The notes under the pieces are model-generated. The model was given only the letters and a program-made list of their open reading frames with translations. It was not told the DNA's origin and did no database searches. This document shows, piece by piece, positions 18,004 through 27,016 of a DNA stretch of 64,000 bases. The stretch spans positions 1 through 64,000 of the forward strand of contig NZ_LT907988.1 in the NCBI RefSeq assembly GCF_900089455.2, read 5' to 3'. This DNA comes from Orrella dioscoreae (GTDB lineage Bacteria; Pseudomonadota; Gammaproteobacteria; Burkholderiales; Burkholderiaceae_B). Every line of letters starts with the position of its first letter. Positions within the stretch are counted from its first letter, which is position 1. A program made the position numbers and the translations under genes.

Positions 18004-20697
18004 TCAGCGCGACCAGGGCGCTGCCAGGTTGGGATCGATGCCGTATTGTTGCATGGCCCGTCCCAGCGCCGCGGCTTCCAGCGCGCCCGCCCGCACCCGC
18101 GCATGCAGCGCGGCCAGCACCACGTGATGCCGGTCCACCTCGAAGAATCGGCGCAGGGCGCTGCGCGTGTCGCTGCGTCCGAAACCGTCGGTGCCCAGCG
18201 CGGTATAGCGGCCCTGCACATAGGCCGCGATCAGCTGCGGATAGGCGCGCACGTAATCCGAGGCCGCCACGATGGGCGTGTCGCCGGGCAGGCACTGGTC
18301 CAGGTAGCTTTGCGTGGCCGTGCCCTGGATGCTCAGGCGCTCGGCCTCGCGCGCATCGCGCGCCAGTTCGCTGAAGCTGGTGACGCTCCAGGTTTCGGTG
18401 GGCACCTGCCAGTCGTTCCACAGCAGCTCGGCCGCGGCCAGCACCTCGCGCAGGATCGAGCCCGAGCCCAGCAGGCGCACGGCGGCATCGCCCTGGCCGT
18501 GCGTGGCATGGCGGTACATGCCGCGCAGGATGCCCTCGTGCGCCGACTCGGGAATGGAGGGCTGCGCCGTGTTCTCGTTGTAGACCGTCAGGTAATAGAA
18601 GACGTCCTGCTGGTCCTGCAGCATCTGGCGCGCGCCGTGGTCGACGATGACGGCGGCTTCGCCGGCGAACGCCGGATCATAGGCGCGGCAGTTCGGAATG
18701 GTGGCGGCCACCACGTGGCTGGAGCCGTCCTGGTGCTGCAGGCCTTCGCCGCCCAACGTGGTGCGGCCGGCCGTGGCGCCGATCAGGAAGCCGCGCGCGC
18801 GCTGGTCGGCGGCGGCCCAGATGAGATCGCCCACGCGCTGGAAGCCGAAGATGGAGTAATAGATGTAGAACGGCAGCATGGCCACGCCGTGCACGCTGTA
18901 GGACGTGGCCGCGGCCACCCACGACGACAGCGCGCCGGCCTCGGTGATGCCCTCTTCCAGCAGCTGGCCGTCGCGCGCTTCCTTGTAGTAAAGCATCGAG
19001 CCCGCGTCCTCGGGCTCGTACAGCTGGCCCTGCGGCGAATAGATGCCCACCTGGCGGAACAGGTTGGCCATGCCGAAGGTGCGCGCCTCGTCGGCCACGA
19101 TGGGCACCACGCGCGGCCCCACCACCGGGTCCTTCAGCAGGTTGCTGAACTGGCGCACCAGCGACATGGTGGTGGACATTTCCTTGCCCTCGGCCTCCAG
19201 GGCGAAGCGGGCATGCGTCGCCACCGGGGGCACGGCCAGCGCTTCCGACAACACGCGCCGCTGCGGCAGATAGCCGCCCAATGCCTGGCGGCGGGCATGC
19301 AGGTACTTCATTTCCGGACTGTCCTCGGCGGGCTTGTAGAAGCGCATCTGCGCGACATCCTCGTCCGACAGCGGCAGGCGGAAACGGTCGCGGAAGGCCT
19401 TCAGGGCGTCGACGTCCAGCTTCTTCTGCTGGTGCGCGGTCATGCGCGATTCGCCCGCGCCGCCCATGCCGTAGCCCTTCTTGGTCTTGGCCAGGATCAC
19501 CGTGGGCTGGCCGTTGTGCGCGCGCGCCGCCGACAGCGCGGCGTGCAGCTTGCGGAAATCGTGGCCGCCGCGCTTCAGGGCATTGATCTCGTCGGGCGTC
19601 ATGTGCGCGACCAGGGCACGCAGCTCCGGGTCGAGATTGAAGAAGTGCTCGTGGTTGTAGGCGCCGTCGTTGGCGCCCAGGGTCTGGTACTGCCCATCCA
19701 CCGTGGCCGCGAAGCGGCGCAGCAGCGCGTGATGCGTGTCGCGCGCGAACAGGGCGTCCCAGTCGGACCCCCAGATCACCTTGATGACGTTCCAGCCCGC
19801 GCCGGTGAAGGTGGACTCCAGCTCCTGGATGATCTGGCCGTTGCCGCGCACCGGCCCGTCCAGGCGCTGCAGGTTGCAGTTGATGATGAAGGTCAGGTTG
19901 TCCAGGTTCTCGCGCGCGGCCAGCGACAGGCCCGCCAGCGACTCGGGCTCGTCCATCTCGCCATCGCCGAACACGCCCCACACGCGCCGTCCGGCGGTAC
20001 GCGCAATGCCGCGATGTTCCAGGTAGCGCATGAAGCGCGCCTGATAGATGGCCGAGAGCGGGCCGATGCCCATGGACCCGGTGGGGAACTGCCAGAACTC
20101 CGGCATGAGCCAGGGATGCGGATAGGAACAGAGCCCGCCGCCGTCGACTTCCTGGCGGTATTGCTTCAGTTGCGACTCGGTCAGCCGCCCTTCCAGATAG
20201 GCGCGCGAATAGACGCCTGGGGCCGAGTGCGGCTGGAAGAACACCAGGTCGCCGCGGCCCTCGCCGCTGTCGGCGCGGAAGAAATGGTTGAAGCCGACCT
20301 CGAAGATCTCCGCCACCGAGGCATAGCTGGCAACGTGGCCGCCCAGCTCGCCGTAGGCCTTGTTGGCCCGCACCACCATCGCCAGCGCGTTCCACCGCAT
20401 GATCGAGGTCAGCGTTTCCTCCATCGCCAGGTCGCCGGGATACGCGCCCTGGTTCTCGACGCGCACCGTGTTCTGGTAGGCCGACCACGGGTGCGGATGG
20501 CCGGGCAGGCCCAGGTAGCTGCCGTGCTCGGTCAGCGTGTCCAGCAGGTAGCGAGCGCGCTCGGGGCCCTCTTCACGCAGGACGCCTTCGAGGGCCTCCA
20601 GCCATTCGGCGGTTTCCTGGGGATCGGCATCCTGGGGGGCCCCGGTATCGGGGCCGGGGTCGGTGCTTGTCTCGCTGGCGTGGAACGCGTTCTTCAT
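18004..20697 (-). CDS. Homodimeric (AceE-type) 2-oxoacid dehydrogenase E1, possibly MdeB-like
   Basis: This is a thiamine-diphosphate enzyme that decarboxylates pyruvate or 2-oxobutyrate as the E1 part of a dehydrogenase complex. At 897 residues it is full length. The TPP/Mg motif is GDGEMDEPES...NCNLQRLDGPVRGN (about residues 230-275), and the SIFGFQRVGDLIWAAADQRARGFL region is typical of AceE. No aceF or lpd is adjacent, unlike the core PDH operon. It is divergent from an Lrp-family regulator, an arrangement known from Pseudomonas putida mdeB/mdeR, where MdeB prefers 2-oxobutyrate from methionine. mdeA is absent here, so the 2-oxobutyrate role is only inferred. Confidence 0.85.
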   Translation of the reverse strand: MKNAFHASETSTDPGPDTGAPQDADPQETAEWLEALEGVLREEGPERARYLLDTLTEHGSYLGLPGHPHPWSAYQNTVRVENQGAYPGDLAMEETLTSIMRWNALAMVVRANKAYGELGGHVASYASVAEIFEVGFNHFFRADSGEGRGDLVFFQPHSAPGVYSRAYLEGRLTESQLKQYRQEVDGGGLCSYPHPWLMPEFWQFPTGSMGIGPLSAIYQARFMRYLEHRGIARTAGRRVWGVFGDGEMDEPESLAGLSLAARENLDNLTFIINCNLQRLDGPVRGNGQIIQELESTFTGAGWNVIKVIWGSDWDALFARDTHHALLRRFAATVDGQYQTLGANDGAYNHEHFFNLDPELRALVAHMTPDEINALKRGGHDFRKLHAALSAARAHNGQPTVILAKTKKGYGMGGAGESRMTAHQQKKLDVDALKAFRDRFRLPLSDEDVAQMRFYKPAEDSPEMKYLHARRQALGGYLPQRRVLSEALAVPPVATHARFALEAEGKEMSTTMSLVRQFSNLLKDPVVGPRVVPIVADEARTFGMANLFRQVGIYSPQGQLYEPEDAGSMLYYKEARDGQLLEEGITEAGALSSWVAAATSYSVHGVAMLPFYIYYSIFGFQRVGDLIWAAADQRARGFLIGATAGRTTLGGEGLQHQDGSSHVVAATIPNCRAYDPAFAGEAAVIVDHGARQMLQDQQDVFYYLTVYNENTAQPSIPESAHEGILRGMYRHATHGQGDAAVRLLGSGSILREVLAAAELLWNDWQVPTETWSVTSFSELARDAREAERLSIQGTATQSYLDQCLPGDTPIVAASDYVRAYPQLIAAYVQGRYTALGTDGFGRSDTRSALRRFFEVDRHHVVLAALHARVRAGALEAAALGRAMQQYGIDPNLAAPWSR

Positions 20698-20859
20698 CGT
20701 GGCGGACCCGGTGGAAGTGTCAGGGAAGAGCGCGGCGCCGGACAGCGGAAGCCGGGGCACCACGCCAGGATCCATTCTAGGTAGGCCGTCCTGGCATGTG
20801 CTGTCGTTTGCGGCCCGGGTTTACGCGGATTTGCCATATATGCGCGCAGCTTTCGTTTG

Positions 20860-20885
20860 TTCTGCAGCAGAAAATTCTGCAGAAT
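20860..20885. promoter_or_regulatory. Twin palindromes between the E1 gene and the Lrp regulator; candidate operators
   Basis: TTCTGC-A-GCAGAA (20860-20872) is followed after one base by ATTCTGCAGAAT (20874-20885). Both are perfect palindromes sharing the TTCTGC half-site. They lie in the 244-base divergent gap, 57 bases before the regulator start. Multiple adjacent sites are typical for Lrp-family octamers. Confidence 0.6.
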
Positions 20886-20941
20886 GGACCCGAAACCATC
20901 AGCGCCGCGCGAATCACGCTGCGGCACGGGAGACCTCCGTC

Positions 20942-21430
20942 ATGGCAAGACCGGATCTGGACGAGATCGACCTGCGCATCCTTCACGCCCTGCAGCACGA
21001 CGGCAGGCTCAGCAACGTGGAACTCGCCGCGCGCGTCCACCTGTCTCCCTCGCCCTGCCTGGCGCGGGTCAAGGCCCTGCAGGCGCGCGGCATCATCGCC
21101 AGGCACGTCGCGCTGCTCGACCCGCAGCACCTGGGCATGAACGTGAACGTGTTCATCCAGGTCTCGCTGGACAAGCAGGTGAAGGAGTCGCTGGACACCT
21201 TCGAACGCGCGGTGCGCGCGCTGCCCAACGTCATGGAGTGCTACCTGATGACGGGCGACGCGGATTACCTGGTGCGCGTGGTCGTGCCAGACATGCAGTC
21301 GCTGGAGCATCTCATCATCGACGAGCTCACGCGCATTCCCGGCGTGGCCAACATCCGCTCCAGCTTCTCGTTGAAGCAGGTGAAGTACACCACGGCCCTG
21401 CCGCTGGACCTGCCGCGCGAGCGCGCCTGA
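20942..21430 (+). CDS. Lrp/AsnC-family transcriptional regulator
   Basis: This 162-residue feast/famine regulator has an N-terminal winged HTH (LDEIDLRILHALQHDGRLSN, then LSPSPCLARVKALQARGII) and a C-terminal RAM ligand-binding domain (VMECYLMTGDADYLVRVVVPD). The ATG at 20942 precedes the family-typical DLDEID start. It is divergent from the E1 gene and probably controls it in response to an amino acid such as methionine or a branched-chain amino acid. The best comparison is MdeR or BkdR of pseudomonads. The ligand is inferred, not seen. Confidence 0.92.
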   Translation: MARPDLDEIDLRILHALQHDGRLSNVELAARVHLSPSPCLARVKALQARGIIARHVALLDPQHLGMNVNVFIQVSLDKQVKESLDTFERAVRALPNVMECYLMTGDADYLVRVVVPDMQSLEHLIIDELTRIPGVANIRSSFSLKQVKYTTALPLDLPRERA

Positions 21431-21491
21431 AGCGTGCCCTGCCGTCGTTTATCCTAATGCGTTCGCAATGACCGCGACAGGAAACGCCCGC

Positions 21492-21788
21492 ATGACCGAA
21501 GATCCCCTCGCCTCCGCCATCGAAACCGTCAGTGTCCGCGTGCTGGGCAAGGTCCAGGGCGTGGGCTTTCGCCTGGCCACGGTGCGCCAGGCGCGCCTTC
21601 TGGGCGTGCGTGGCTGGGTGCAGAACGCCAGCGACGGTTCGGTGGAGGCGCTGCTGCAAGGCACGGCCAACCAGATCGACCGCATGCTGGCCTGGCTGCG
21701 CGAAGGCCCACCCGCGGCCGAGGTGCGCGAGGTGCTGAGCGAGGTCCGGTACGAAGACCGCAGGTATGCCAACTTCGCCCAGCACTGA
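21492..21788 (+). CDS. acyP: Acylphosphatase
   Basis: Acylphosphatase hydrolyses carboxyl-phosphate bonds of small acyl phosphates. The 98-residue product has the catalytic arginine loop GKVQGVGFRLAT and the catalytic asparagine in GVRGWVQNASDGSVEALLQG. The start at 21492 is favoured by AGGAAA upstream; an in-frame ATG at 21468 would add eight residues. The last 23 bases overlap the start of the DNA glycosylase gene in another frame, suggesting coupled expression. Confidence 0.92.
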   Translation: MTEDPLASAIETVSVRVLGKVQGVGFRLATVRQARLLGVRGWVQNASDGSVEALLQGTANQIDRMLAWLREGPPAAEVREVLSEVRYEDRRYANFAQH

Positions 21789-22305
21789 GGCCGACGCCGC
21801 CGTCCAGGGCTTCCCTCCCGCCGCGTCGGGGCACGCGCGCATCCTCATCCTGGGTTCGATGCCCGGCGTCGCCTCGCTGGACGCCGGCCAGTACTACGCG
21901 CATCCGCGCAATGCCTTCTGGTTCATCATGGCCGAGCTGCTGGGCCTGGATGCCAGGGCGCCCTATGCGCAACGCATCGCCGGGGCCAACGCACGCGGCG
22001 TGGCGTTGTGGGACGTGGTTCACCGCTGCGTGCGGCCGGGCAGCCTGGACGCCCGCATCGCGCGCGATTCGGTGGAGCCGAATGATTTCGCGGGCTTCTA
22101 TGCGCGCCACCCGGACTTGCGGGTGATCGGCTTCAACGGCGGTGCCGCCGCGACGCTGTACCAGCGCCATGTCGCGGCGCGCGTGCAAGCGCCCGCCGGG
22201 GCACGCCTGTGCGTGCTGCCCTCGACCAGTCCTGCCCACGCGGCCTTGCGGCCCGAGGCCAAGCTGGCCGCGTGGCGCGAGGCGCTGGCGGACGCGCTGG
22301 CCTGA
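21766..22305 (+). CDS. DNA-deoxyinosine (hypoxanthine-DNA) glycosylase, uracil-DNA glycosylase superfamily family 6
   Basis: This enzyme removes hypoxanthine (deaminated adenine) from DNA, starting base-excision repair. The 179-residue protein has motif 1 ILGSMPGVASLDAGQYYAHP with RNAFWFIM behind it, and motif 2 LPSTSPAH, which together identify family 6 (HDG) rather than Mug or UNG. The start overlaps acyP by 23 bases. No other repair gene is nearby. Family assignment is by recalled motifs. Confidence 0.82.
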   Translation: MPTSPSTEADAAVQGFPPAASGHARILILGSMPGVASLDAGQYYAHPRNAFWFIMAELLGLDARAPYAQRIAGANARGVALWDVVHRCVRPGSLDARIARDSVEPNDFAGFYARHPDLRVIGFNGGAAATLYQRHVAARVQAPAGARLCVLPSTSPAHAALRPEAKLAAWREALADALA

Positions 22306-22319
22306 GCGCAGGCCGGCGC

Positions 22320-23123
<804 letters not shown>

Positions 23124-23153
23124 GTTCATGCTCCTTGCAATGTCGGGCCGGGC

Positions 23154-23942
23154 TCAGGCCGGCCGGAAGGACGTGTTCCAGCGCAGCCAGCGCCGCTCCA
23201 GCGCCCGCGCCGCCGTGTCGGCCAGCTTGCCCAGCAGGGCGTACAGCAGGATGGCCAGCACCACGACATCGGTCTGCAGGAACTCGCGCGCGTTCATGGC
23301 CATGTAGCCGATGCCGCTGGAGGCCGAGATGGTCTCTGCCACGATGAGCGTGAGCCACATGAAACCCAGCGCATACCGCACCCCCACCAGGATGCTGGGC
23401 AAGGCCCCCGGCAGGATGACCTGCGTGAAAAGCTGCCAGCGGGAGAGCCCATACGAGCGCCCCATTTCGACCAGGCCCGCATCCACCGAGCGGATGCCAT
23501 GGAAGGTGTTCAGGTAGATGGGAAAGAGCGTGCCCAGCGCCACCAGGAACAGCTTGCCGGCCTCGTCGATGCCGAACCACAGGATGATGAGCGGGATCAT
23601 GGCCAGGTGCGGCACGTTGCGCACCATCTGGATGGACGTGTCGAAGAGCTTCTCGAACAGGTGGAAGCCGCCGTTGAGCAGGCCGAAGGCCAGGCCCAGC
23701 GCGCCGCCGATGAGAAACCCGGTGGCCGCGCGCACGAAGCTGGCCCACAGGTGCGTGAAGAGATCGCCCGTGCGGGTCAGTTCCCAGCCAGCGGCCAGCA
23801 CCGCGGAAGGCGCGGGCGCGATGCGGGTCGAGATCCAGCCCGCCTGCGCCGCCAGTTGCCACAACGCCAGCAGTCCCACCGGCACCAGCCAGGGCAGCAG
23901 GGTGTCGCCCAGGGCGCGCGCGCGTCGTGTCGTCGAGGCCAT
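23154..23942 (-). CDS. ssuC: Aliphatic sulfonate ABC transporter permease SsuC (copy 1)
   Basis: This 262-residue inner-membrane permease has six hydrophobic stretches, NVPHLAMIPLIILWFGIDEAGKLF (a strong SsuC hallmark) and an EAA loop (SYGLSRWQLFTQVILPGALPSILVG). The start has GGGGGA upstream. It lies 18 bases after ssuA and 30 before ssuB. A single permease gene implies a homodimeric channel. Confidence 0.92.
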   Translation of the reverse strand: MASTTRRARALGDTLLPWLVPVGLLALWQLAAQAGWISTRIAPAPSAVLAAGWELTRTGDLFTHLWASFVRAATGFLIGGALGLAFGLLNGGFHLFEKLFDTSIQMVRNVPHLAMIPLIILWFGIDEAGKLFLVALGTLFPIYLNTFHGIRSVDAGLVEMGRSYGLSRWQLFTQVILPGALPSILVGVRYALGFMWLTLIVAETISASSGIGYMAMNAREFLQTDVVVLAILLYALLGKLADTAARALERRWLRWNTSFRPA

Positions 23943-23960
23943 GTGTGTTCCCCCAAGGAA

Positions 23961-24941
23961 TCAGCGGGGCGGCTGCCAGACGACCGAGGCCACGTCCAGC
24001 TTGCGCGGAATGAGCTTGAGCGCCGAGAAGGTATCGGCGATCTCCTGCTGGTTGCGCACCACGTCGTCGTTCAGGTAGGTCACGCCGTAGGCATAGTTCT
24101 CCAGCGCCGCGCGTGTGATCTCCCGCGACAGGCCGATCTGCGGCGCCAGGATCTCGGCGGCCGCATCGAAGTTGGCCACGGTCCAGTCACCCGTCACCTT
24201 CACCTCCTCGATCGCCCACTTCAACACCTCGGGGTGGTTGCGCGCATAGGTCGCGGTGGAGAGATAGAAGTTGTAGTTGTGCGCGGCGCCCACGCCATCC
24301 GCCAGCACCCGCGCCTCGACCTGGCCGATGGCGGCCTGCGCGAAAGGGTCCCAGATCACCCAGGCATCGATGGAGCCGCTCTCGAACGCGGCACGCGCAT
24401 CGGCGGGCGGCAGCAGCGACACCTTCACGTCGCCATACTGCAGGCCGGATTTTTCCAACAGCTTCACGATGAGGTAGTGCACGTTCGAGCCGCGGTTCAA
24501 CGCGATGCGCTTGCCCTTGAGTTCCGCCACCGACTGGATGGGCGACCCCTTGGGCACCAGGATCTTCTCGGCCTTGGGCGCGGGCGGTTCGTTGGCCACA
24601 TAGACCAGATCCGCGCCCGCGGCCTGCGCGAAGACCGGCGGCGTTTCCCCCACGCAGGCGAAATCGATGCTGCCCACGTTCAGGCCTTCCAGCATCTGCG
24701 GACCCGCGGTGAACTCGATCCAGCGCACCTCGACGCCTTCCTTCTTCAACCGCGCATCCAGGTTGCCGCGCGCCTTCAGCACCGCCAGGTTCGACCCCTT
24801 CTGCCAGCCCACCCGGAACAGCTTGGCCTGCGTCTGGCCCAGCACGGGACGGGCAAGGCCGGCGGCGCCCAGGGCGCTCAGTGCCAGGGCGCCCTGCAAC
24901 AGCGTGCGGCGGCGGGACGAAGAGGGATCGAAGTCGTGCAT
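23961..24941 (-). CDS. ssuA: Aliphatic sulfonate-binding protein SsuA (copy 1)
   Basis: This is a periplasmic sulfonate receptor of 326 residues. Its signal has a twin-arginine-like run (SSRRRTLLQGALALSALGAAG) before a cleavage region near VLGQTQA; Tat export is therefore possible. Landmarks: RVGWQKGSNLAVLKARGNLD, WIEFTAGPQMLEGLNVGSID, GETPPVFAQAAGADLVYV, all typical of SsuA. First gene of the minus-strand ssuACB operon and divergent from a second ssu system. Confidence 0.93.
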   Translation of the reverse strand: MHDFDPSSSRRRTLLQGALALSALGAAGLARPVLGQTQAKLFRVGWQKGSNLAVLKARGNLDARLKKEGVEVRWIEFTAGPQMLEGLNVGSIDFACVGETPPVFAQAAGADLVYVANEPPAPKAEKILVPKGSPIQSVAELKGKRIALNRGSNVHYLIVKLLEKSGLQYGDVKVSLLPPADARAAFESGSIDAWVIWDPFAQAAIGQVEARVLADGVGAAHNYNFYLSTATYARNHPEVLKWAIEEVKVTGDWTVANFDAAAEILAPQIGLSREITRAALENYAYGVTYLNDDVVRNQQEIADTFSALKLIPRKLDVASVVWQPPR

Positions 24942-24969
24942 GACGCATCCAGGAAGGGCAAGAGGAAAT

Positions 24970-24985
24970 CGATTCTAGGAATGCG
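24970..24985 (-). promoter_or_regulatory. Candidate core promoter of ssuACB (copy 1)
   Basis: Read on the minus strand, CGCATTCCTAGAATCG contains TAGAAT as a -10 element, with TTCGCC 16 bases upstream. It matches the plus-strand element at 25122-25137 in 15 of 16 bases. Start sites would lie about 20 bases before the ssuA ATG. Confidence 0.45.
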
Positions 24986-25121
24986 AAAGCCGCGGCGAAC
25001 ACGATTTTTTTGGCATGTCGATATGGCCCCCCTCTTCGCGGCACAAGTGTTGGCGCGCTGTTGCGGGCAGTGCATGGACCCGCATGTGGATATTGTTCTT
25101 CCGTCGTTCGCGCGCCTCGTC

Positions 25122-25137
25122 CGCATCCCTAGAATCG
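25122..25137 (+). promoter_or_regulatory. Candidate core promoter of the second ssu operon
   Basis: CGCATCCCTAGAATCG contains TAGAAT as a -10 element with TTCGCG 17 bases upstream. It is the mirror partner of the element at 24970-24985. The -35 element is a poor match to TTGACA, so an activator such as CysB would be expected. Confidence 0.45.
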
Positions 25138-25186
25138 TTTCCAACCCGCCTCGATCGCGCCGTTGCCGCGCTTCTCTGGACCTTCC

Positions 25187-26176
25187 ATGATTCATTCCTC
25201 CCGCCGCCGCTGGCTGGGCGCCACGCTGGCCGCCACCCTCGCCCTTTCCCTGCCGCTGCAGGCCCGGGCCGCCGATGCCCCCAAGGAGCTCAAGCTCGAC
25301 TGGGCCTACTGGAATCCGGTCAGCCTGGTCATCAAGGACCAGAAACTCATCGAGAAGGAGTTCGAGAAGGATGGCGTGAACGTGCGCTGGGTACAGTCCG
25401 CCGGCTCGAACAAGGCGCTGGAATTCCTGAACGCGGGCTCGCTGGACATCGGCTCCTCGGCGGGCTCGGCCGCGCTGCTGGGCAAGATCCATGGCAATCC
25501 CATCAAGTCGGTCTATGTGTACTCGCGTCCCGAATGGACCGCGCTGGTCACCCGTCCCGACACCGGCATCAAGAGCGTGGCCGACCTGAAGGGCAAGTCG
25601 GTGGCCGTCACGCGCGGCACCGATCCGCACATCTTCCTGATCCGCGCGCTGGCCGATCACGGCCTGACCGAGAAGGACGTGAAGTTCGTGCTGCTGCAGC
25701 ACGCCGATGGCCGCGCGGCGCTCAGCCGCGGCGACGTGGATGCCTGGGCCGGGCTCGATCCCATCCTGGCCTCCGCCGAGCTGGAAGAGAACGCGGTGCT
25801 GTTCTTCCGCAAGCCCGACTACAACACCTGGGGCGTGCTGAACGTGCGCGAGGACTTCGCGGCGCGCCACCCCGACACGGTCAAGCGTGTCATCAAGGTC
25901 TATGAACAAGGCCGCCAGTGGGCGCTGGCCAATCCCGACAAGCTGGTCGCGCTGCTGGCCACGCAGGCCAAGATTCCCGAGGCCGTGGCGCGCAAGCAGC
26001 TGACCGAGCGCACCGAGCTGACCCACAACGCCATCGGCCGTCCGCAATACGACACGATCCTTGCCGCCGGCGAAGCGCTCAAGCAGGCCGGCGTGGTGGA
26101 CGCCAAGGTGGACGTGGCCGGCACCCTCGACGCCCTGATCGACCCGTCGTTCAGCAGCGGCCTGGCAGGCACCTGA
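25187..26176 (+). CDS. ssuA: Sulfonate ABC transporter substrate-binding protein (copy 2)
   Basis: This 329-residue receptor has a signal peptide with a twin-arginine-like start (HSSRRRWLGATLAATLALSL) and cleavage near ARA. The mature part (LDWAYWNPVSLVIKDQKLIE, RWVQSAGSNKALEFLNAGSLD, ADLKGKSVAVTRGTDPHIFL) is of the sulfonate/taurine group but clearly different from copy 1, so it probably prefers other substrates. First gene of a plus-strand operon with ssuC, ssuB, two sfnB-like genes and a monooxygenase. Start chosen at the ATG nearest the signal peptide. Confidence 0.88.
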   Translation: MIHSSRRRWLGATLAATLALSLPLQARAADAPKELKLDWAYWNPVSLVIKDQKLIEKEFEKDGVNVRWVQSAGSNKALEFLNAGSLDIGSSAGSAALLGKIHGNPIKSVYVYSRPEWTALVTRPDTGIKSVADLKGKSVAVTRGTDPHIFLIRALADHGLTEKDVKFVLLQHADGRAALSRGDVDAWAGLDPILASAELEENAVLFFRKPDYNTWGVLNVREDFAARHPDTVKRVIKVYEQGRQWALANPDKLVALLATQAKIPEAVARKQLTERTELTHNAIGRPQYDTILAAGEALKQAGVVDAKVDVAGTLDALIDPSFSSGLAGT

Positions 26177-26187
26177 GGCCGCCCGCC

Positions 26188-27012
26188 ATGTCGACCACCG
26201 ACACGCTGATCGCGCCGCCCCCGGCGGCGCGCACGCCCCTCTCCCGCCGCTGGCTGGCACGCCTGCCGCTGGGCCTGGTACTTCCGGTCGTGCTGGCCCT
26301 GGGCTGGGAGCTGGCCGTGCAATCGGGCCTGGCCGACGGCCGCCTCGTCGCCCCGCCCAGCCGCATCCTGGCCACGCTCTGGGCGCTGTCCGAAGGCTTC
26401 GAACTCTGGCGCCACGTGCAAGCCACGCTGGCCCGCGTCGCGGTGGGTTTCCTGCTGGGGGTCGTGGCCGGCACGCTGGCCGGCGCACTGACCGGCTACT
26501 CCCCGCTGGCGCGCCGCATCCTCGACCCCAGCCTGCAGGGCCTGCGCGCGGTGCCGTCGATTGCCTGGGTGCCGCTCTTCATCCTGTGGTTCGGCATCTT
26601 CGAGGAATCCAAGATCGCGCTCATCGCGGTCGGCGTGTTCTTCCCCGTGTACCTGGGCGTGCTGGGCGCCATCGTCTCCATCGACCGCAAGATCATCGAA
26701 GTGGGACGCGTCGCCCGGCTGTCGGGCGCGGGCCTGTTCCGCCGCATCCTGCTGCCCGCGATCCTGCCGGCCTATCTGCTGTCGCTGCGTTCGGGACTGG
26801 GTCTGGGCTGGATGTTCGTCGTGGCCGCCGAATTCATGGGCGCCTCGGAAGGCCTGGGCTATCTGCTGCTGGATGGCCAGCAACTGGGCAAACCCGACCA
26901 GATCGTCGCCGCCATCATCGCCTTCGCCGTGCTGGGCAAGCTCACCGACGGCCTGCTGGCCGGCGCAAGCGCGCCGCTGCTGGCCTGGCAGGACACCTAT
27001 CGCAAGCCCTGA
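26188..27012 (+). CDS. ssuC: Sulfonate ABC transporter permease SsuC (copy 2)
   Basis: This is a 274-residue permease. Conserved features are GLRAVPSIAWVPLFILWFGI (the SsuC hallmark), an EAA loop (VARLSGAGLFRRILLPAILPAYLLS) and six hydrophobic segments. It starts 11 bases after the receptor and four bases before the ATPase. The 22-residue Pro/Ala-rich N-terminus is cytoplasmic. Confidence 0.92.
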   Translation: MSTTDTLIAPPPAARTPLSRRWLARLPLGLVLPVVLALGWELAVQSGLADGRLVAPPSRILATLWALSEGFELWRHVQATLARVAVGFLLGVVAGTLAGALTGYSPLARRILDPSLQGLRAVPSIAWVPLFILWFGIFEESKIALIAVGVFFPVYLGVLGAIVSIDRKIIEVGRVARLSGAGLFRRILLPAILPAYLLSLRSGLGLGWMFVVAAEFMGASEGLGYLLLDGQQLGKPDQIVAAIIAFAVLGKLTDGLLAGASAPLLAWQDTYRKP

Positions 27013-27016
27013 CGCC

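Noticed and set aside
18004-20697. Calling this gene aceE of the core pyruvate dehydrogenase complex
   Set aside because: The fold is AceE-type, but aceF and lpd are absent and the neighbour is an Lrp-family gene, so a specialised E1 is as likely; the symbol was left empty.
17467-20784. Open frame of 1105 codons antisense to the E1 gene
   Set aside because: Shadow of the AceE-type gene; low-complexity His/Arg/Gln composition and no domain.
25051-25065. TGGCGCGCTGTTGCG before the second ssu operon, resembling a sigma-54 promoter
   Set aside because: Only nine bases separate GG and GC; sigma-54 promoters require ten, and a one-base change normally abolishes activity.
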